A stretch of 10,810 nt of DNA from Acidobacteriota bacterium (lineage in GTDB: Bacteria; Acidobacteriota; Terriglobia; Bryobacterales; Bryobacteraceae), in contig JAPKYY010000418.1 in NCBI GenBank assembly GCA_026394095.1, forward strand, positions 1 to 10,810, in the 5' to 3' direction. Under the pieces are notes generated by a model. It made no database searches, was not told the origin of the DNA, and worked only from the letters and a program-made list of their open reading frames with translations. Both the position numbers and the translations under genes were made by a program. The stretch's first letter is position 1. Each line of letters opens with the position of its first letter. Shown piece by piece: positions 7,549 through 10,810 of the stretch.

Positions 7549-8948
7549 GTGCCGCAGAAAGTGCGGTAGGGTTCGCTTTCAAGTGGAGCGGGTTGGGTGT
7601 AGGCATCGAGGCCGGGCCGTTCGGTGAAGGGTTGGGTGATGACTTCGAGGAGAGTCTCGAATGGTGCGAGATTGTTGTGCTCTGTGGCGGCGGTTAGAGC
7701 GGCTTCGACCTGGTGGTTGCGGGGGATGTAGAGGGGATTGTTCTGGAGGATGAGAGCGGGGTCTGGTTTGCGCTCTTGCCATGCTTCGGCCCAGGCTTCT
7801 GAGGGGCTGCGTTTTTCGGCCAGTGAGCGGAAGGCAAGTGTGTAGTCTATGTTCTTACCGTCCATGGCGGCGAGGAAGCCGGTGGCGAGGAGGAGATCGC
7901 CGGGTTGGGCTTCGCCGGTGAGACCCAGTTTGGCCCGCATGCCTTCGAGCCAGTAGTGGTCGTAGAGATCAGTGAAATTGTTGACGGTGTTAGTGGCTTT
8001 TTCGATTGCTACCTTGTCGTCATTGTCGATGAGCGGGAGCATGGTTTCGGCCAAACGGGCGAGGTTCCAGCGGGCGATTGCCGGTTGGTTGGCGAAAGCG
8101 TAGCGGCCCTGACGGTCTATGGAACTGAAGACGGTGCTGGGGCTGTAGCGGTCCATGAATGCGCAGGGGCCGTAGTCGATGGTTTCGCCCGAGATGGCCA
8201 TGTTGTCGGTGTTCATGACGCCGTGAATGAAGCCGACGTGGACCCATTTGGCGATCAGCGAAGCTTGCCTGTCGCAGACGGCGTTGAGGAAGGCGAGGTA
8301 GGGGTTAGGGTCTTTGGCAAGCTCTGGGTAATGCCGGGCGATCGAGTAATCGGCGAGTTTTTTCACCTTGTCATAGGCTTGGCGCGCGGCGAAGAACTGG
8401 AAGGTGCCGACGCGAATGTGGCTAGCGGCAACGCGGGTGAGGACAGCGCCGGGGAGGCGTGTTTCGCGGAAGACGGGTTGGCCTGTGGCGACTGCAGCGA
8501 GAGCGCGCGTGGTGGGGATGCCGAGGGCGTGCATGGCTTCGCCCATCAGATATTCGCGGAGGACGGGGCCGATGGCAGCCTTGCCGTCACCGCCGCGAGA
8601 GAAGGCCGTGCGGCCGGAGCCTTTAAGCTGGATGTCGCGGCGTTGGCCGTAGATGTCGATGACTTCGCCGAGCAGGAGGGCGCGGCCGTCGCCGAGTTGG
8701 GGGACGAAGTTGCCGAACTGATGGCCGGCGTAGGCTTGGGCGATGACGGTGGCGCCTTCGGGGGGCTGGTTGCCAGAGAAGATTTCGGCGGCGTTGAGTT
8801 GATCCGGGTCGAGGCCTAGTTCTATCGCTAGGGCGGTGTTGAGTTTGAGGAGTTTTGGGGCGGGAGCGGAGTCGGCCGTGCCTGGGGCGTAGAAGCCCTC
8901 GAGATCTCTTGCGTAGGTGTTGTCGAAGTTGAAGCCGGTTACTGCCAT
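7545..8948 (-). CDS. selO: SelO family protein AMPylase (YdiU/UPF0061)
   Basis: A 467-residue member of the SelO pseudokinase family; characterised members bind ATP flipped and transfer AMP to Ser/Thr/Tyr of proteins, linked to redox stress. Seen here: AYAGHQFGNFVPQLGDGRA (about 72-90), IQLKGSGRTAFSRGGDG with Lys109, REYLMGEAMHALGIPTTRAL with Glu137, GVMNTDNM with Asp248/Asn249, and IDYGPCAFMD with Asp258, matching the ATP- and metal-binding residues of the family. The protein ends in FCGT; Cys465 sits where eukaryotic SelO carries selenocysteine near the C terminus. Cys262 and Cys225 are the other cysteines noted. The ATG at 8948 has no Shine-Dalgarno sequence. A 119-base gap separates it from the upstream amidase gene; I see no terminator or clear promoter there. 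Confidence 0.95.
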   Translation of the reverse strand: MAVTGFNFDNTYARDLEGFYAPGTADSAPAPKLLKLNTALAIELGLDPDQLNAAEIFSGNQPPEGATVIAQAYAGHQFGNFVPQLGDGRALLLGEVIDIYGQRRDIQLKGSGRTAFSRGGDGKAAIGPVLREYLMGEAMHALGIPTTRALAAVATGQPVFRETRLPGAVLTRVAASHIRVGTFQFFAARQAYDKVKKLADYSIARHYPELAKDPNPYLAFLNAVCDRQASLIAKWVHVGFIHGVMNTDNMAISGETIDYGPCAFMDRYSPSTVFSSIDRQGRYAFANQPAIARWNLARLAETMLPLIDNDDKVAIEKATNTVNNFTDLYDHYWLEGMRAKLGLTGEAQPGDLLLATGFLAAMDGKNIDYTLAFRSLAEKRSPSEAWAEAWQERKPDPALILQNNPLYIPRNHQVEAALTAATEHNNLAPFETLLEVITQPFTERPGLDAYTQPAPLESEPYRTFCGT

Positions 8949-9067
8949 GAACTTTGAGTATGAACTACAAGTGACTTGATTCCCAGGGCCCGGGGTGAGT
9001 CTGCCTGATCCTCAGTTGAGAGAGATTCAGCCTCGCAGAGTGTTGCGATTTACTAGCCGAAGGCAAG

Positions 9068-10540
9068 CTATGCCGTAGGGAGAAGCGGACGCTTCTTCGA
9101 GATGGTGGTGGCTTGCTCGTAAGCGTGGGCCATCTGAAGGACGCTGAAGTCACTGTTGTGGCGGCCAACGATCTGGATGCCTACGGGGAGACCTTCTGGC
9201 GTGAAGCCGGCCGGGACGGAAATAGCCGGGTTGCCTGTTACTGAGATGAACCAGCAAGAGCGCATCCAGTCAATATAGTTATCGAACTTGATTCCATTGA
9301 TCGAAGTTGGGTAGGGAGTCTTGACGTCGAAGGCGGGGAGCTGCGTTGTAGGCAGGATGAAGTAATCGTATTTGTCGAGAAAGGTCTGGAAGCGCTGCCA
9401 GACCTGGCCGTGGAGTTGCTCGGCTTTGGCAATATCCGGGCCGGTAAGTCTGAGGCCGTCTTCTACTTCTTTGAGGAGAGTGTCTTTGTAGGCTGAGCGA
9501 TGGGTGCGGATGCGCTCGCCGTGGTTGGCGGCCGAGTTCCAGGCGCGGAGGGTTTTGAAGGCGAAGTCGGCTCCGGTGAAGTCTGGCTCGGCTTGCTCGA
9601 CGATGCAGCCGAGCGATTCGAAGACTTTGCGTTGGGCGTCGATCACTGCAAGGGTTCGGGGATCGAAGGGGTTGCCGTTGAGATCTTTGAACCAGGCGAT
9701 GCGGGTGCCTTTGAAGGTCTTGCTCAATGGTTGGCGAAAGGTCGAGCCGGGTTCGGGAAGGGAATTGGGGACCATTGAATCTGGCCCTGCGATGGCACTC
9801 AGGAGCAGCGCAAGGTCGGCGACGCTACGGGCCATCGGGCCTGCCGTGCTGAGAGTGAACCAGGGGAAGAGAGCGCCTCTGGCGGGGACACGACCAATAG
9901 AGGGCCGGAAGCCAACGATGTTGCAGAAGGAAGCCGGGTTGCGGAGGGAGCCGCCCATGTCGCTGCCGTCTGCGATTGGGATCATGCCTGAGGCCAGCGC
10001 AGTAGCTGCGCCCCCGCTGGAGCCCCCGCAGGTTTTAGTTGTGTCGTAGGGGTTTAGTGTTGCGCCAAAGATCGTGTTGAAGGTCTGTGAGCCGGCACCG
10101 AATTCCGGCGTGTTGGTTTTGCCAATGGTGATTGCGCCTGCTGCCTGGAGACGGTCGATGATGAGGTCGTTTGCGGTGGGGATGTTGTCTTTAAAGAGCG
10201 GAGAGCCAAAGGTGGTGCGGATGCCTTTGGTGTTGACGAGGTCTTTGTGCGCGATGGGGAGGCCGTGAAGCGGGCCGAGTGGTTTGCCTTTGGCTTGTTG
10301 TTCGTCAGCGAGATTGGCTGTGTGCTGGGCCTGGTCGCTGGCGAGGGTGACGATTGCGTTGAGCTTGGGATTGACTCTATCGATTTGTTTGAGGTGGGCG
10401 GCCAGACATTCACGGGCAGAGAGTTTTTTTGTTTTGATGAGTTGGGCGAGATCGATGGCACTGCGGAAGCAGAGTTCGTCTGAGGGGGCAGCGTAGAGTG
10501 CTGCGGCTGCTGGGAGGAGGGCTTCGCGGCGTGTAAACAC
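9068..10540 (-). CDS. Exported amidase-signature family hydrolase
   Basis: A 490-residue amidase-signature enzyme that should hydrolyse an amide (C-N) bond; substrate unknown. The Ser-cisSer-Lys triad is visible: Lys99 in PIAHKDLVNTKG, Ser174 in CGGSSGGAAT, and nucleophile Ser198 in DGSDMGGSLRNPA, with spacings (75 and 24) equal to those in mammalian FAAH. I start at GTG 10540, giving VFTRREALLPAAAALYAAPS, a twin-arginine-like leader suggesting export. An upstream TTG at 10600 would place a terminator hairpin inside the gene and is rejected. Only 16 bases lie between that terminator's T-run and the start, so its promoter is unclear. It could share a gatA-like fold, but no gatB or gatC is nearby and the leader argues against a tRNA amidotransferase. 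Confidence 0.9.
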   Translation of the reverse strand: MFTRREALLPAAAALYAAPSDELCFRSAIDLAQLIKTKKLSARECLAAHLKQIDRVNPKLNAIVTLASDQAQHTANLADEQQAKGKPLGPLHGLPIAHKDLVNTKGIRTTFGSPLFKDNIPTANDLIIDRLQAAGAITIGKTNTPEFGAGSQTFNTIFGATLNPYDTTKTCGGSSGGAATALASGMIPIADGSDMGGSLRNPASFCNIVGFRPSIGRVPARGALFPWFTLSTAGPMARSVADLALLLSAIAGPDSMVPNSLPEPGSTFRQPLSKTFKGTRIAWFKDLNGNPFDPRTLAVIDAQRKVFESLGCIVEQAEPDFTGADFAFKTLRAWNSAANHGERIRTHRSAYKDTLLKEVEDGLRLTGPDIAKAEQLHGQVWQRFQTFLDKYDYFILPTTQLPAFDVKTPYPTSINGIKFDNYIDWMRSCWFISVTGNPAISVPAGFTPEGLPVGIQIVGRHNSDFSVLQMAHAYEQATTISKKRPLLPTA

Positions 10541-10556
10541 TGCTTCAGAGCTTAAC

Positions 10557-10597
10557 AAAAAAGGGGCGCTGACCTTGCGGCCAGCGCCCCTTTTTTT
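10557..10597 (-). terminator. Rho-independent terminator
   Basis: GGGGCGCTG (10563-10571) pairs perfectly with CAGCGCCCC (10582-10590), flanked by six A on the left and seven T on the right. Read on the minus strand it is a strong hairpin followed by six T, just after the stop at 10606, so it ends the upstream Dabb-like gene. The flanking A and T runs would also allow it to work on the plus strand. Confidence 0.88.
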
Positions 10598-10605
10598 CAA
10601 CTGAA

Positions 10606-10810
10606 CTAGTTGGAGACGTCGGAAGTGTTTGAGAGCTCACGAACGGGCAGCCAGAGCTTGTACCATTCCTTCTGCTCGGGAGAATCAGTGTACTTCTTGA
10701 GCGCTTCAACCGATTCGAATTCCATGACGAGGACGTGGGTGAACTTGGAGGGGCCGCCCTGAACGAGGATCGGGTTGAGCCAGACGTTCTTGATGCCTTT
10801 GTACTTGCCG
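10606..10810 (-). CDS. Dabb-like small protein, N-terminus cut by window edge
   Basis: Only the last 67 residues are visible; the frame is open to the right edge and stops at TAG 10608-10606. The segment FTHVLVMEFESVEALKKY followed by SPEQKEWYKLWLP resembles the stress-responsive alpha/beta-barrel (Dabb) family, small dimeric ferredoxin-like proteins of mostly unknown function in bacteria. The usual His of that family's last helix region appears to be replaced in SPEQKEW. A NIPSNAP-like or other ferredoxin-like protein is an alternative. Its transcript probably ends at the hairpin that follows. Judgement is by motif feel on a fragment, so moderate confidence. Confidence 0.6.
   Translation of the reverse strand, partial: GKYKGIKNVWLNPILVQGGPSKFTHVLVMEFESVEALKKYTDSPEQKEWYKLWLPVRELSNTSDVSN

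Noticed and set aside
7905..8819. Long plus-strand open frame of 304 codons opposite selO
   Set aside because: It lies wholly antisense to a clear SelO gene; its Gly/Ala/Glu/Val/Asp-rich product looks like a GC-rich shadow frame with no recognisable motif.
8949..9067. Gap between amidase and selO examined for promoter, terminator or small RNA
   Set aside because: Apart from the small CCCGGG and GGGCCC palindromes near 8990 there is no strong hairpin, T-run or clear -10/-35 pair.
10541..10600. Extension of the amidase to a TTG at 10600
   Set aside because: It would translate through the terminator hairpin, and the Tat-like leader begins at the GTG at 10540.

Overview
The window looks like chromosome of a soil-type Acidobacteriota bacterium of the Bryobacter/Solibacter group. 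The best clue is the secreted protein at 4513-5979, whose C-terminal half reads like the domain first named for Solibacter (TIGR03437). KdsB implies a lipopolysaccharide-bearing Gram-negative envelope, and two genes carry twin-arginine (Tat) signals, which fits. This placement is inferred from protein sequence alone; no rRNA is present. The DNA is densely coding, GC-rich, and has no gene-free stretch over 300 bases.

Layout. 1-2170 (minus): kdsB overlaps pyrG by 8 bases; pyrG makes CTP and KdsB uses CTP to activate Kdo for lipopolysaccharide. pyrG runs off the left edge. 2220-2854 (minus): a VapBC-type toxin-antitoxin pair with a candidate operator repeat at the antitoxin start. 2930-4505 (plus): a Tat-signalled, TIM-barrel-like protein split into two frames near 3571-3589, followed by a coupled small helical protein. 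4513-6859 (minus): two tandem Rid-family paralogues, one with a signal peptide and one without, then a secreted LamG-like plus TIGR03437-like protein. 6900-7548 (plus): a second, unrelated VapBC pair, convergent with selO. 7545-10540 (minus): SelO (protein AMPylase family) and an exported amidase-signature enzyme. 10557-10597: an intrinsic terminator for the last, partial gene, a Dabb-like small protein.

Most of the window is housekeeping or ordinary accessory content. I do not see a convincing new multi-gene system. The observations most worth checking are the duplicated Rid proteins that both lack the catalytic arginine, the broken Tat-signalled gene, the terminator sitting almost on the amidase start, and candidate operators at both toxin-antitoxin loci.
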